A DNA stretch of 20,138 bases from JAPSGM01 sp036258735. Lineage in GTDB: Bacteria; Chloroflexota; Limnocylindria; QHBO01. The notes below the pieces were generated by a model. The model was not told the origin of the DNA and searched no databases. It was given only the letters and a program-made list of their open reading frames with translations. The translations under genes were made by a program, and so were the position numbers. Below are positions 7,034 through 14,459 of the stretch, piece after piece; the first letter of the stretch is position 1; every line of letters starts with the position of its first letter. The DNA lies in assembly GCA_036258735.1 (NCBI GenBank), contig DATADC010000100.1:1-20138 (forward strand), in the 5' to 3' direction.

Positions 7034-8842
7034 TCAGGCCAGCGGCAGGCGCACCAGCGAGTCGACGCCCACCGCCGCGAAGAGCAGTGTCAGGTAGCCG
7101 ATCGAGTAGCGGAACAGGCCCACCGCCGCCCCCGCGTCGTCGACGCGGCGATACACGCGCAGCGCGTACCAGACGAACGCGGCGCCCAGGACCACGGCCG
7201 ACGCGAGGTAGATGAGGCCCATGCGCGCGGCCGGCAAGAGCAGCAGGCTGACCGCCACCAGCAGCAGGGCGTAGAGCACGATCTGGCGCGCCGTCTCCGC
7301 GTCGCCGCGTACGACCGGGAGCATCGGTACGCCGGCCGCCTCGTAGTCGGCGCGGTAGCGGAGGGCCAGCGCCCAGAAGTGAGGGGGCGTCCAGTAGAAG
7401 ATGATGGCGAACAGCACCAGGGCCGGCACACCGACCTCGCCCGTCACCGCCGCCCACGCCACCAGCACCGGCGCGCACCCCGCCGCGCCGCCGATGACGA
7501 TGTTCTGCGGGCTTCGGCGCTTGAGCCACAAGGTGTAGACGAAGACGTAGAAACCGATGGCGCTCGCGGCCAGCAGGGCCGACAGCAGGTTCACCGTCAA
7601 CGCGAGCCAGGCAAAGGCCGCCAGGCTGAGCGCCACCCCGAATGCGAGCGCCTGGCCCGGCTCGACGGCGTGGCTGGGAAGCGGCCGGTGACGCGTGCGT
7701 CGCATGACCGGATCGATGTCGCGGTCGACGAACTGGTTGATGGCGTTGGCGCCACCCGCCGCCAGCGTGCCGCCCACCACCACGGCAACCACCAGCCATG
7801 GTGATGGCACGCCGCCCTGCGCGAGGACCATGGTGGGCACGGTCGTCACCAGCAGCAGCTCGATGATGCGCGGCTTGGTGAGGGCCACGTAGGCGCGCAG
7901 CGTGTCGGCCGGCCCGTGGAGGGCGGCTTGATGCCCCGGCACGGCGCCGGCCGGACGCCGGTCCGGCGCGCGCAGGCTCGACAGGAACAGCCACACGGTG
8001 ACCGCGAAGAGCGCCGCGCCGACCGCCAGGTGCGGCACGACGAAGACGGCCGACAGCCGCGACCAGACGTTGGCTCCCCCGAGGAGGATCTGCACGAGGA
8101 CGAGCCCGACGGCAGCGGCCGCCAGGCGCCGCGGCAGCCGCTCGGCCGTCGCCCGCCACACCAACCAGGCCGTCCAGGTCGCCAGCCCGGCGACCACGAT
8201 CGCGGCGGCGCGGTGCGCGAAGTGGATCGCCTGCTCGGGCGCCACGATCTCGGGCAGCAATGCTCCGTTCATCAGCGGGAAGTCGGCGTAGGCCAGGCCC
8301 GCATCGTGGCCGGTGACCCATGAGCCGAGGAGCATCTGGGCGAAGACGGCCAGCCCCGTGACGCCGATGAGCCGGACCGGCAGCCCGGAGCGTCGCGCCG
8401 GCATCGGTCCGTGAGCCGCCCGGTCGGCGATGACGATCGTCATGGCCAGGACCGTCAGCGCCATGCCTAGATGGGCGGTCACGAGCTCGCGCGCGAGCCC
8501 CTCGGACACGACGAAGCGGCCGAGGACCGACTGGACGATGACCAGAGCACCGGCGGCCACCGCGGCGCCCAGCAGGACGCGGTCGCGGCGACGCGAGCTG
8601 AAGACGGTGATCAGCCCGATGGCCCCCACCATCGGCCCAACCGCCAGGGCGGCGATCAGGCGGTGAGTGTGCTCGATCCAGACCTGCGCATCGGCGGCGG
8701 GGATCCAGTCATTGAAGGCGAAGCAGCCCGGCCAGTCGGGACAGGCCAGGCCGGAATCCGTGGCGCGGACGAGCCCGCCCACGCTGATGAGGACGAAGGT
8801 GGCCACCGACGCGGCGACGGCCAGCCAGGCGAATCGGCTCAA
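7034..8842 (-). CDS. Fused heme A synthase and heme O synthase (CtaA-CtaB)
   Basis: One 602-residue membrane protein joins the two steps that turn heme b into heme a for the oxidase. Residues 1 to about 290 are CtaA, a heme O monooxygenase. It has the paired cysteines Cys34 and Cys40 in the first outer loop and histidines at 58/60, 124, 207/210 and 271 in the expected helices. Residues from about 312 are CtaB, the protoheme IX farnesyltransferase. It shows LTKPRI, the Asp-rich prenyl diphosphate site NQFVDRDID (369-377) with RTRHRPLPS, and YWTPPHFWALALRYRADY (483-500). A polar linker of about 20 residues separates the halves. The start is TTG 8842, with GGAGG about six bases upstream. Fusing the two enzymes may channel heme O, a lipid-like intermediate. 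The gene is near but not inside the oxidase operon. Confidence 0.96.
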   Translation of the reverse strand: MSRFAWLAVAASVATFVLISVGGLVRATDSGLACPDWPGCFAFNDWIPAADAQVWIEHTHRLIAALAVGPMVGAIGLITVFSSRRRDRVLLGAAVAAGALVIVQSVLGRFVVSEGLARELVTAHLGMALTVLAMTIVIADRAAHGPMPARRSGLPVRLIGVTGLAVFAQMLLGSWVTGHDAGLAYADFPLMNGALLPEIVAPEQAIHFAHRAAAIVVAGLATWTAWLVWRATAERLPRRLAAAAVGLVLVQILLGGANVWSRLSAVFVVPHLAVGAALFAVTVWLFLSSLRAPDRRPAGAVPGHQAALHGPADTLRAYVALTKPRIIELLLVTTVPTMVLAQGGVPSPWLVVAVVVGGTLAAGGANAINQFVDRDIDPVMRRTRHRPLPSHAVEPGQALAFGVALSLAAFAWLALTVNLLSALLAASAIGFYVFVYTLWLKRRSPQNIVIGGAAGCAPVLVAWAAVTGEVGVPALVLFAIIFYWTPPHFWALALRYRADYEAAGVPMLPVVRGDAETARQIVLYALLLVAVSLLLLPAARMGLIYLASAVVLGAAFVWYALRVYRRVDDAGAAVGLFRYSIGYLTLLFAAVGVDSLVRLPLA

Positions 8843-8896
8843 GCGTCCCTCCGGGGCGCCGCATGGCGAGACCGGGAGGCTGCCATGGGCTCGGTG

Positions 8897-8902
8897 ATGA
8901 TA
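8897..8902 (-). promoter_or_regulatory. Possible -10 element upstream of ctaA-ctaB
   Basis: TATCAT on the minus strand, a five-of-six match to the -10 consensus, lies in the 66-base gap after the rhomboid gene. It would give a leader of about 50 bases. No good -35 is visible, so the fused gene could equally be transcribed from the rhomboid promoter. Confidence 0.25.
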
Positions 8903-8908
8903 CGACGC

Positions 8909-9634
8909 TCAGCGACCGAACCGGGGATATCGCCTCGGCAGCGTGCGGAAGAAGAGGCCGGCCACGACGCCGGCCGCAAAGCCGCCGATGTGCGCGAGGT
9001 ACGCCACCCCGCCCTCCCCCTCCGGAGCAGCGAAGTTGGCGAAGACCTGGAACGCGATCCAGATGCCGATGGCGACCAGCGCGGGCACCTGGGTCAGGAA
9101 CCGAAACAGGAACACCGTGACCCGGTTGCCGGGGAACAGGACGATGTACGCGCCCAGCACGCCGGAGATGGCGCCGGAAGCGCCGAGCAGCGGGATCGGC
9201 GACTCGACGCCCATGCTCCAGATCTGGATCAGGCTGCCGACCGCGCCGGCGGCCAGGTAGGCCACCAGGAACGGGAGGCGACCGGCGCGGTGCTCCACGT
9301 TGTCCCCGAAGACCCACAGGAAGAGCATGTTGCCGCCCAGGTGCAGCAGGTCGGCGTGCATGAACATGCTCGACAGCAGCGTGAGCTGGATGGGGTCGGG
9401 CCCGGGCGCCTGCGGGATGCGGAACTGTTGCCCGTTGGCAGTGATGACCTGGGCGCGGACCAGGTCGTCGCCGGTGAGGATCTCGTGCGGGATGGCGCTC
9501 CAGGCTGCGGTGAACGCCTGGTTGCTGCCCAGCTCCTGGAGGAAGAGGAAGACGCCGATATTGATGGCGAGCAGTGCCAGCGTGACGATGGCCGGCCCGT
9601 GACCGGGCTCGTTCTGGTCACCGATCGGGAACAT
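8909..9634 (-). CDS. Rhomboid family intramembrane serine protease
   Basis: Rhomboids cut single-span membrane proteins within the bilayer. This 241-residue protein has about six membrane spans. The catalytic Ser153 is in GASGAISG (151-158), the catalytic His215 is in AYLAHIGGFAAGV (211-223), and the oxyanion-type motif HLGGNMLFLWVFGDNVE (98-114) holds Asn102. A loop of about 50 residues after the first span is longer than in the core bacterial form but common in this subfamily. The active-site residues are intact, so it should be active; the substrate is unknown. The start at ATG 9634 has no ribosome-binding site but has TACCAT seven bases upstream. It precedes the heme A/O synthase gene on the same strand by 66 bases; I see no functional link. 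Confidence 0.95.
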   Translation of the reverse strand: MFPIGDQNEPGHGPAIVTLALLAINIGVFLFLQELGSNQAFTAAWSAIPHEILTGDDLVRAQVITANGQQFRIPQAPGPDPIQLTLLSSMFMHADLLHLGGNMLFLWVFGDNVEHRAGRLPFLVAYLAAGAVGSLIQIWSMGVESPIPLLGASGAISGVLGAYIVLFPGNRVTVFLFRFLTQVPALVAIGIWIAFQVFANFAAPEGEGGVAYLAHIGGFAAGVVAGLFFRTLPRRYPRFGR

Positions 9635-9641
9635 CGGCCGG

Positions 9642-9647
9642 ATGGTA
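9642..9647 (-). promoter_or_regulatory. Leaderless-type -10 element before the rhomboid gene
   Basis: TACCAT on the minus strand ends seven bases before the ATG at 9634. That spacing would place the transcription start at or next to the start codon. No Shine-Dalgarno sequence is present. Confidence 0.45.
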
Positions 9648-9671
9648 ACGCAGGGCCGACGCTCCCCAGAC

Positions 9672-9685
9672 CGCCAGCGCTGGCG
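9672..9685. promoter_or_regulatory. 14-base perfect palindrome, possible operator
   Basis: CGCCAGCGCTGGCG equals its own reverse complement. It sits just beyond the expected -35 position of the putative rhomboid promoter, so a dimeric regulator could bind there. In GC-rich DNA such palindromes also arise by chance, and no second copy was noticed in the window. Confidence 0.35.
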
Positions 9686-9720
9686 TCCTCCACCGACTAG
9701 AGGTTGGCTGCCAGAGCGGT

Positions 9721-9737
9721 CCGCCAGCCCGTGGCGG
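9721..9737 (-). terminator. Small hairpin after the DHA2 exporter gene
   Basis: CCGCCA and TGGCGG form a 6-base-pair stem with a five-base loop, a few bases downstream of the exporter stop codon at 9743. No T-run follows on the minus strand, so termination activity is uncertain. Confidence 0.35.
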
Positions 9738-9742
9738 TCAGG

Positions 9743-11281
9743 TCAGGCGGCGTCCTCGTCCCGAATCCCGAACCAGTTCACCGCCGCGCCGGCCGCGCAC
9801 AGCAGTGCGCCGATGGCCATGGCGACGTGGAAGCCATCGGCCGATGATTCGAGTGCAGCGCGCTCCTCGGCAGCCGGCGCGCCGGCCGGGATCCTCAGCG
9901 GGCTGAACTGCGCGCGAACCGCCGGATCGGCCGTGTCCAGCGCCGGCGCACGCGCCTGTAGCCCGGTGTAGTACGCGGCCGATACCGCGATGAAGACGAT
10001 GGCGCTGGCCAGGACGGGACCGATGCGGCTGATGGCGTTGTTGATGGCCGAGGCCAGGCCCGAGTTGCCGACCGGCACCGACGTCATCAGCGCGGTCGTG
10101 AGCGGCGCGACCATGATGCCCAGGCCCACGCCGAACGGGATGGCCATGGGCAGCACGTCGACCAGGTACGAGGCCGGCGGGACGAGCGTCGCCGGATCGG
10201 CCAGCGTTGCCGACCATGCCTGGCTGTCGGGTGGCACGCGCACCAGCCACAGCAGCCCCAGCGCCATGAGCGCCGGCCCCACGGCCATGAAGCGACGCGG
10301 ACCGTAGCGACCGGCCAGCTGCCCGGCCCGGGTGGATAGCAGTACCAGCGCGATGTCGATGGGGATCAGGGCCAGGCCCGACGCCAGCGCCGTGTAGCCC
10401 AGCGCCTGCTGCAGGAAGATGGCCGTGAAGTAGCTGAACATGTAGATCGCGCCGTAGATGAGCAGCGTCGAGACGTTGGTCACCGTGAAGTTGCGCGAGC
10501 GGAAGAGCGACGGCGGCAGCAGCACGTTGCGCCGCCCGGTCATCAGTGGCAGCAGCGCGATGGTGGCCACCGCGCCCACCCCCAGGGCCACCCACGCGGT
10601 GGGATCGGCCCACTGCTGCTCCTGGCCGCGGATGGCCCCGTAGGCCAGGCCACCGACCGCCAGCGCCACGGCCGCGGCCCCGAGCCAGTCGAACCGGCCG
10701 GTGGCGTCGGGGTTGCGGCTTTCCTGCAGGCGCGCCACGCCGACCACCACGCCGAACGCGCACAGCGGGACGTTGATCAAAAAGGCCACCTGCCAGCCCA
10801 CCGTGTCGACCATGAAGCCGCCCAGCGGGGGTCCGAGCAGCGTCAGCGCGCTGGTGGAAGCGGCCCAGATGCCGAACGCCCGCCCGCGATCCGGGCCGTC
10901 GAACCCGGCGTTGATAAGCGCCAGCGAGGTGGGCACCAGCACGGCGCCGAAGAGGCCCTGCAGCAGCCGCGCCAGGATGAGCAGCTCGAGCGTGGGGGCC
11001 AGCCCGCAGGCGAGCGACGTGGCGCCAAAGCCAACCAGGCCGATCAGGAACATGAGCCGCCGCCCGTAGCGATCGGCCAGGGCTCCGGCCAGGATCAAGA
11101 AGGCGGACAGGGTCAGCAGGTAGCCGTTGACGACGTAGGACTGGCCTTCCAGCACCCCCACGAGCGTCGAGGGCAGCTGGTCGCCGATGGCGCGCAGCGC
11201 GACATTGACCACGGTCGAGTCCAGGAACACGATGCCGGACCCGAGCACCACCACGACGAGGGTCCAGGTCCGGCGGTCCAC
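9743..11281 (-). CDS. MFS drug exporter, DHA2 (14-span, EmrB/QacA) family
   Basis: This 512-residue protein is a proton-coupled exporter of the major facilitator superfamily. The first span carries FLDSTVVNVAL, the acidic motif typical of DHA2 members. Motif A appears as GALADRYGRRLMF (about 66-78) and motif C as LGPPLGGFM in the fifth span, which marks it as an antiporter. Length and hydrophobic pattern fit 14 spans, with a longer outer loop near the C-terminal end. The likely substrates are hydrophobic cations or other toxic small molecules, but specificity cannot be read from sequence. The start is GTG 11281, with TAGGCT six bases upstream and no ribosome site. It is divergent from the molybdoenzyme gene with only 36 bases between them. 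No TetR- or MarR-type regulator is next to it. Confidence 0.94.
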   Translation of the reverse strand: MDRRTWTLVVVVLGSGIVFLDSTVVNVALRAIGDQLPSTLVGVLEGQSYVVNGYLLTLSAFLILAGALADRYGRRLMFLIGLVGFGATSLACGLAPTLELLILARLLQGLFGAVLVPTSLALINAGFDGPDRGRAFGIWAASTSALTLLGPPLGGFMVDTVGWQVAFLINVPLCAFGVVVGVARLQESRNPDATGRFDWLGAAAVALAVGGLAYGAIRGQEQQWADPTAWVALGVGAVATIALLPLMTGRRNVLLPPSLFRSRNFTVTNVSTLLIYGAIYMFSYFTAIFLQQALGYTALASGLALIPIDIALVLLSTRAGQLAGRYGPRRFMAVGPALMALGLLWLVRVPPDSQAWSATLADPATLVPPASYLVDVLPMAIPFGVGLGIMVAPLTTALMTSVPVGNSGLASAINNAISRIGPVLASAIVFIAVSAAYYTGLQARAPALDTADPAVRAQFSPLRIPAGAPAAEERAALESSADGFHVAMAIGALLCAAGAAVNWFGIRDEDAA

Positions 11282-11317
11282 GCCGGCAGCCTAGCAGCCA
11301 AGCTTTAGGATGGACCG
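11282..11317. promoter_or_regulatory. 36-base divergent promoter with two leaderless-type -10 elements
   Basis: TAGGCT on the minus strand (11288-11293) lies six bases before the exporter GTG. TAGGAT on the plus strand (11306-11311) lies six bases before the molybdoenzyme ATG. Each promoter's -35 region would fall on the other gene's start, so the two should compete. The plus-strand AGGA could also act as a ribosome site. Confidence 0.45.
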
Positions 11318-12322
11318 ATGAGCGCCGCCGCGCTCGACCGCCTGCTCGCGCTGCTGGTGGCCGCCCAGCTCGCCACTGGCCTCCTCTCCCTGCGCGCCGG
11401 CTCGCCACCCACCGCGCCGCTGTTCGTGGCGCACGGCGTGCTGGGCGGCGCGCTGCTCGCCGCCATCGGCGTCAAGCTCTACCGCTCGGTGCCGAAGGCC
11501 CTCGCCGCGCGACGCTGGGGCGCACTGGCGGTCGCCCTGCTGCTGGGCCTTGCCGCTGCCGTCGCGCTGGCAGGCGGCTTCGTGTGGGTGGCGTCCGGCC
11601 GCATCCTCCAGGTCGGCCCCTGGACGCTGCTGACGCTGCATGTCATCGCCGCCCTGGCGCTGGCCCCGATCGCCGTCATCCACCTGGCGCCGCGCCGCTG
11701 GAGGGTCATACCGCTCCCCCGCCGGCGGCCGGGTGCCCCGCTCGTCTCCCGCCGAACCGCCCTCGGCACCCTGACGCTTGCCGGCATCGGCGTGGTCACA
11801 TGGGCCGCGGCCAACGCGCTGGAGACCCTCGCCGGCGGCATGCGCCGCTTCACCGGTTCGCGGTGGCTGCCCGACGGCGGCATCCCGCCGCCAACCACCT
11901 TCTTCGGCGAGGCCACGGACCCGATCGACCAGGCCGGCTGGCGGCTCGAAGTTCGAGGCGCGGTGCACAATCCACTGTCACTGACCCTGGACAACCTGGC
12001 TGCGCTCGGCGCCGCGGACGAGCGTGACGCCGTGCTGGACTGCACGTCGGGCTGGGCGCTGCGCACGGACTGGCGCGGCGTGCGGCTGGGCGCCGTGCTC
12101 GACGCCGCGGGCGTGACCGGCCGGGCGCCACAGGTCACCGTCCGCTCGGTCACCGGCTGGTACGCGCGCATGCCACTGGCCGAGGCACGCGACGCACTGC
12201 TCGCGACGTCGGTCGCCGGCCGGCCGTTGCCGCACGGCAACGGCGCGCCGTGCCGCCTGGTCGCGCCGAACCGCCGTGGCCTGGAGTGGGTCAAGTGGGT
12301 GACCGAAGTCGAGGTGGGCTGA
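11318..12322 (+). CDS. Membrane-anchored molybdopterin oxidoreductase with N-terminal b-type-like membrane domain
   Basis: This 334-residue protein joins a four-span membrane domain (spans near 8-25, 35-54, 67-90 and 103-122) to a sulfite oxidase/MsrP-type molybdopterin domain (about 195-334). Cys242, in DCTSGW, is the expected molybdenum ligand. The end of the domain, NRRGLEWVKWVTEVEV, is typical of the family. His39, His108 and His122 in the membrane part could bind heme, as in cytochrome b561-like or MsrQ-type partners. A fifth hydrophobic segment (147-168) follows SRRTALG (144-150), which resembles a twin-arginine motif and may direct the folded cofactor domain outward. The substrate is unknown; sulfoxide-type reductase or sulfite-type oxidation are both possible. 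The start is ATG 11318. No molybdenum cofactor genes are nearby. Confidence 0.88.
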   Translation: MSAAALDRLLALLVAAQLATGLLSLRAGSPPTAPLFVAHGVLGGALLAAIGVKLYRSVPKALAARRWGALAVALLLGLAAAVALAGGFVWVASGRILQVGPWTLLTLHVIAALALAPIAVIHLAPRRWRVIPLPRRRPGAPLVSRRTALGTLTLAGIGVVTWAAANALETLAGGMRRFTGSRWLPDGGIPPPTTFFGEATDPIDQAGWRLEVRGAVHNPLSLTLDNLAALGAADERDAVLDCTSGWALRTDWRGVRLGAVLDAAGVTGRAPQVTVRSVTGWYARMPLAEARDALLATSVAGRPLPHGNGAPCRLVAPNRRGLEWVKWVTEVEVG

Positions 12323-12338
12323 ACGCCGCTCGAGACTA

Positions 12339-12557
12339 CTAGGCTCGCCCGCCCCGGCCGATGACGTACTTCATCCCGGCCAGCTGGTCCTCGCTCACCG
12401 CGTTGCCCTCCGCGTCGAGGAGCGGCCGGCCGATGCGGCAATCCAGGCACACGAATGCTACCCCCGGGTCATCCTCGGTGAGCAAAGTGACGCGGCGCGC
12501 GTAGAGCGGGGTGCCGAGGGCGACGTCCCGGTTGCAGCGCTCACACCGTTCCTCCAT
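12339..12557 (-). CDS. Small CxxC/CxxC (putative zinc-binding) protein
   Basis: This 72-residue protein has two CxxC pairs, Cys5/Cys8 and Cys37/Cys40, separated by 28 residues, which looks like a small zinc-ribbon-type site. The rest is polar with no membrane span. It starts at ATG 12557, directly after a strong ribosome site, GAGGAGG, that overlaps the tryptophanase stop codon. It is therefore translated as the second gene of a two-gene unit. I do not recognise the family and cannot assign a function. It could be a regulator, a nucleic-acid-binding protein or a tryptophanase partner. Its end faces the molybdoenzyme gene, with 16 bases between the stops. Confidence 0.8.
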   Translation of the reverse strand: MEERCERCNRDVALGTPLYARRVTLLTEDDPGVAFVCLDCRIGRPLLDAEGNAVSEDQLAGMKYVIGRGGRA

Positions 12558-12568
12558 CGGCGGCCTCC

Positions 12569-13948
12569 TCACGCCAGCGGCTCGAAGCGAGCCGTGAAGT
12601 GGCGCAGCTGTGGCGGCTGCTCGGTGATTCGATACCCGCGCAGCTGGTCCGCGCGCGCAGCGACCCAGCACGTGACCTCGATGACGTAGTCCACGTGCGA
12701 CTGGGTGTACACCCGCCGCGGGATTGCCAGGCGCACCAGCTCCATGGCGGCGGGCGTCTCCGAGCCGTCGGGGTGCAGCCCGAACATGACCGACCCGATC
12801 TCGCAGCCGCGGATTCCGCCCTCCCGGTAGAGCGCCACCGCCAGCGACTGGCCGGGGTACTCCAGCGGCGGGATATGGGAAAGCAGCGCTCCGGCATCGA
12901 TGTACACCGCATGCCCGCCGATGGGCTCGACGCACGGGATACCGGCACCCACCAGCGCCTCGCCCAGGTACGCGGTGGAGCGGATGCGGTAGCGCAGGTA
13001 GTCGTCGTCCACGACCTCGCGCAAACCCTGCGCGATGGCCTCCAGGTCGCGGCCGGCCAGGCCGCCGTACGTGGGGAAGCCCTCGGTCAGGATCTCGATG
13101 TTGCGGGCCTGCTCGGCCCAGGCGTCGTCGTTCATGGCCAGCCAGCCGCCGATGTTGGCGATGCCATCCTTCTTGGCGCTCATCGTCATCCCATCGGCCA
13201 GGGAGGCCATCTCGCGCACGATGTCCGGGATGGCCGCATCGGCGTAGCCATCCTCGCGCTGCTTGATGAACCAGGCGTTCTCCGCGAACCGGCAGGCGTC
13301 GAGGAAGAGCGGGACGCCGTATCGGTCGCACACGGCGCGCACATCGCGCAGGTTGGCGAGGCTGACGGGCTGTCCACCGCCGGAGTTGTTGGTGACGGTC
13401 ATGACCACCAGGGGCACGTTCTCGCGGCCCCGGTCACCGATGAACGCGTCCAGCACGTCGACGTCCATGTTGCCCTTGAACGGATGCAGCTCGGCCGGGT
13501 GCCTGCCCGCCTCGATGACCAGGTCTGCCGCCTCGGCGCCGGTGAACTCCACGTTGGCGCGCGTCGTGTCGAAGTGGGTGTTGGATGGGATGGCCTTGCC
13601 CGGTCCGCCGACCACGCTGAACAGGATCCGCTCGGCGGCACGTCCCTGGTGCGTGGGGATCACGTGCTTGAACGGAAAGAGCTCCTGAACGCTTTCGAGG
13701 AAGCGATACCAGCTGGGCGACCCGGCGTAGCTCTCGTCCCCGCGCTGCACGCCGGCCCACTGCTCGGCCGACATGGCGCCGGTCCCCGAGTCGGTCAGCA
13801 GGTCGACGATGACGTCGTCGGCATGCAGGTTGAAGAGGTTGTAGCCCGCCTCGCGCAGAAATCCGTCGCGCTGCTCGACGGTCGTCATCCGGATCGGCTC
13901 CACGCTCTTGATCCGGTGCGGCTCGATGATCGTCTTCCAGCGCTCCAT
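12569..13948 (-). CDS. tnaA: Tryptophanase (PLP-dependent tryptophan indole-lyase)
   Basis: The enzyme splits L-tryptophan into indole, pyruvate and ammonia. It has 459 residues from ATG 13948, close to the usual 460-470, and aligns along its whole length with the beta-eliminating lyase family. Recognisable stretches are DLLTDSGTGAMS (49-60), PTHQGRAAE (98-106), GGQPVSLANL (191-200) and MSAKKD (256-261), where Lys260 is the PLP-binding lysine. The close relative tyrosine phenol-lyase has Thr, Arg and Phe at three substrate-contact positions. Here they are Asp127, Ile384 and His450, as in E. coli TnaA (alignment from memory). That favours tryptophan, although several other stretches resemble the phenol-lyase. 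The open frame continues 60 codons upstream, but the family N-terminus fits 13948. No TnaC-like leader or tryptophan permease was seen. Confidence 0.93.
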   Translation of the reverse strand: MERWKTIIEPHRIKSVEPIRMTTVEQRDGFLREAGYNLFNLHADDVIVDLLTDSGTGAMSAEQWAGVQRGDESYAGSPSWYRFLESVQELFPFKHVIPTHQGRAAERILFSVVGGPGKAIPSNTHFDTTRANVEFTGAEAADLVIEAGRHPAELHPFKGNMDVDVLDAFIGDRGRENVPLVVMTVTNNSGGGQPVSLANLRDVRAVCDRYGVPLFLDACRFAENAWFIKQREDGYADAAIPDIVREMASLADGMTMSAKKDGIANIGGWLAMNDDAWAEQARNIEILTEGFPTYGGLAGRDLEAIAQGLREVVDDDYLRYRIRSTAYLGEALVGAGIPCVEPIGGHAVYIDAGALLSHIPPLEYPGQSLAVALYREGGIRGCEIGSVMFGLHPDGSETPAAMELVRLAIPRRVYTQSHVDYVIEVTCWVAARADQLRGYRITEQPPQLRHFTARFEPLA

Positions 13949-13988
13949 GCCGACGGAAGTATCGGCGAAACATCGCGCCAAGAGCGCC

Positions 13989-14459
13989 ATGGGTGGATGG
14001 GTGCCCGATCTAGCGGCCTGGACTACCATCATTGGCTCCGTGGATGCGCTTGAGACCCTCGGCGGCAGGCTGGCATCGGCGCCTGCGGTGACCAGCTGGG
14101 CGGAGAACGAGATGCAGGTCTTCGCCATCTGGGACGACGGTCAGCTGTGGGACACCTACTGGGACGGCGCGGCCTGGCACGAGTGGCACGCGCACGGCGG
14201 CGAGCTGGTGGACAACCCGGCTGCCTGCTCGTGGGGCGCCGACAGGATCGACGTCTTCGCCAATGGGCGTGACGGCCGGCTGTGGCACCGCTGGTACGAG
14301 CCGGCCGGCTGGCAGCCGTGGGAGCAGCTGCCGATCAGGCTCGCGTCGGACCCCGCCGCGGTGTCGTGGGGGCCCGGCCGCCTGGACGTCTTCGGTCGCG
14401 GAAGCGACGGTCAGCTGGTCCACGCCTGGTGGGACGGCCAGGCGTGGTCCATCGGCTAG
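13989..14459 (+). CDS. Short PLL-type (DUF346-like) beta-propeller repeat protein
   Basis: The protein consists of about three repeats of roughly 48 residues with the pattern LGG-x-L-x-S-x-PA-x-x-SW, then DVFA/G, then DGQLWHxWWDGxxW. This is the blade motif of the Photorhabdus luminescens lectin-like propeller, whose full form has seven blades and can bind sugars. Three blades are too few to close a propeller alone, so the protein may assemble as an oligomer or be a remnant. No signal peptide or membrane span is visible. The start is uncertain: ATG 13989 is used here, but GTG 14040 sits at the start of the first repeat and has TACCAT ten bases upstream. The gene is divergent from tryptophanase, and its stop codon overlaps the stop of the UbiA fusion on the other strand. 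Confidence 0.75.
   Translation: MGGWVPDLAAWTTIIGSVDALETLGGRLASAPAVTSWAENEMQVFAIWDDGQLWDTYWDGAAWHEWHAHGGELVDNPAACSWGADRIDVFANGRDGRLWHRWYEPAGWQPWEQLPIRLASDPAAVSWGPGRLDVFGRGSDGQLVHAWWDGQAWSIG

Noticed and set aside
12569..13948. Tyrosine phenol-lyase as the name for the PLP enzyme
   Set aside because: The three substrate-contact positions read Asp, Ile and His as in tryptophanase, not Thr, Arg and Phe.
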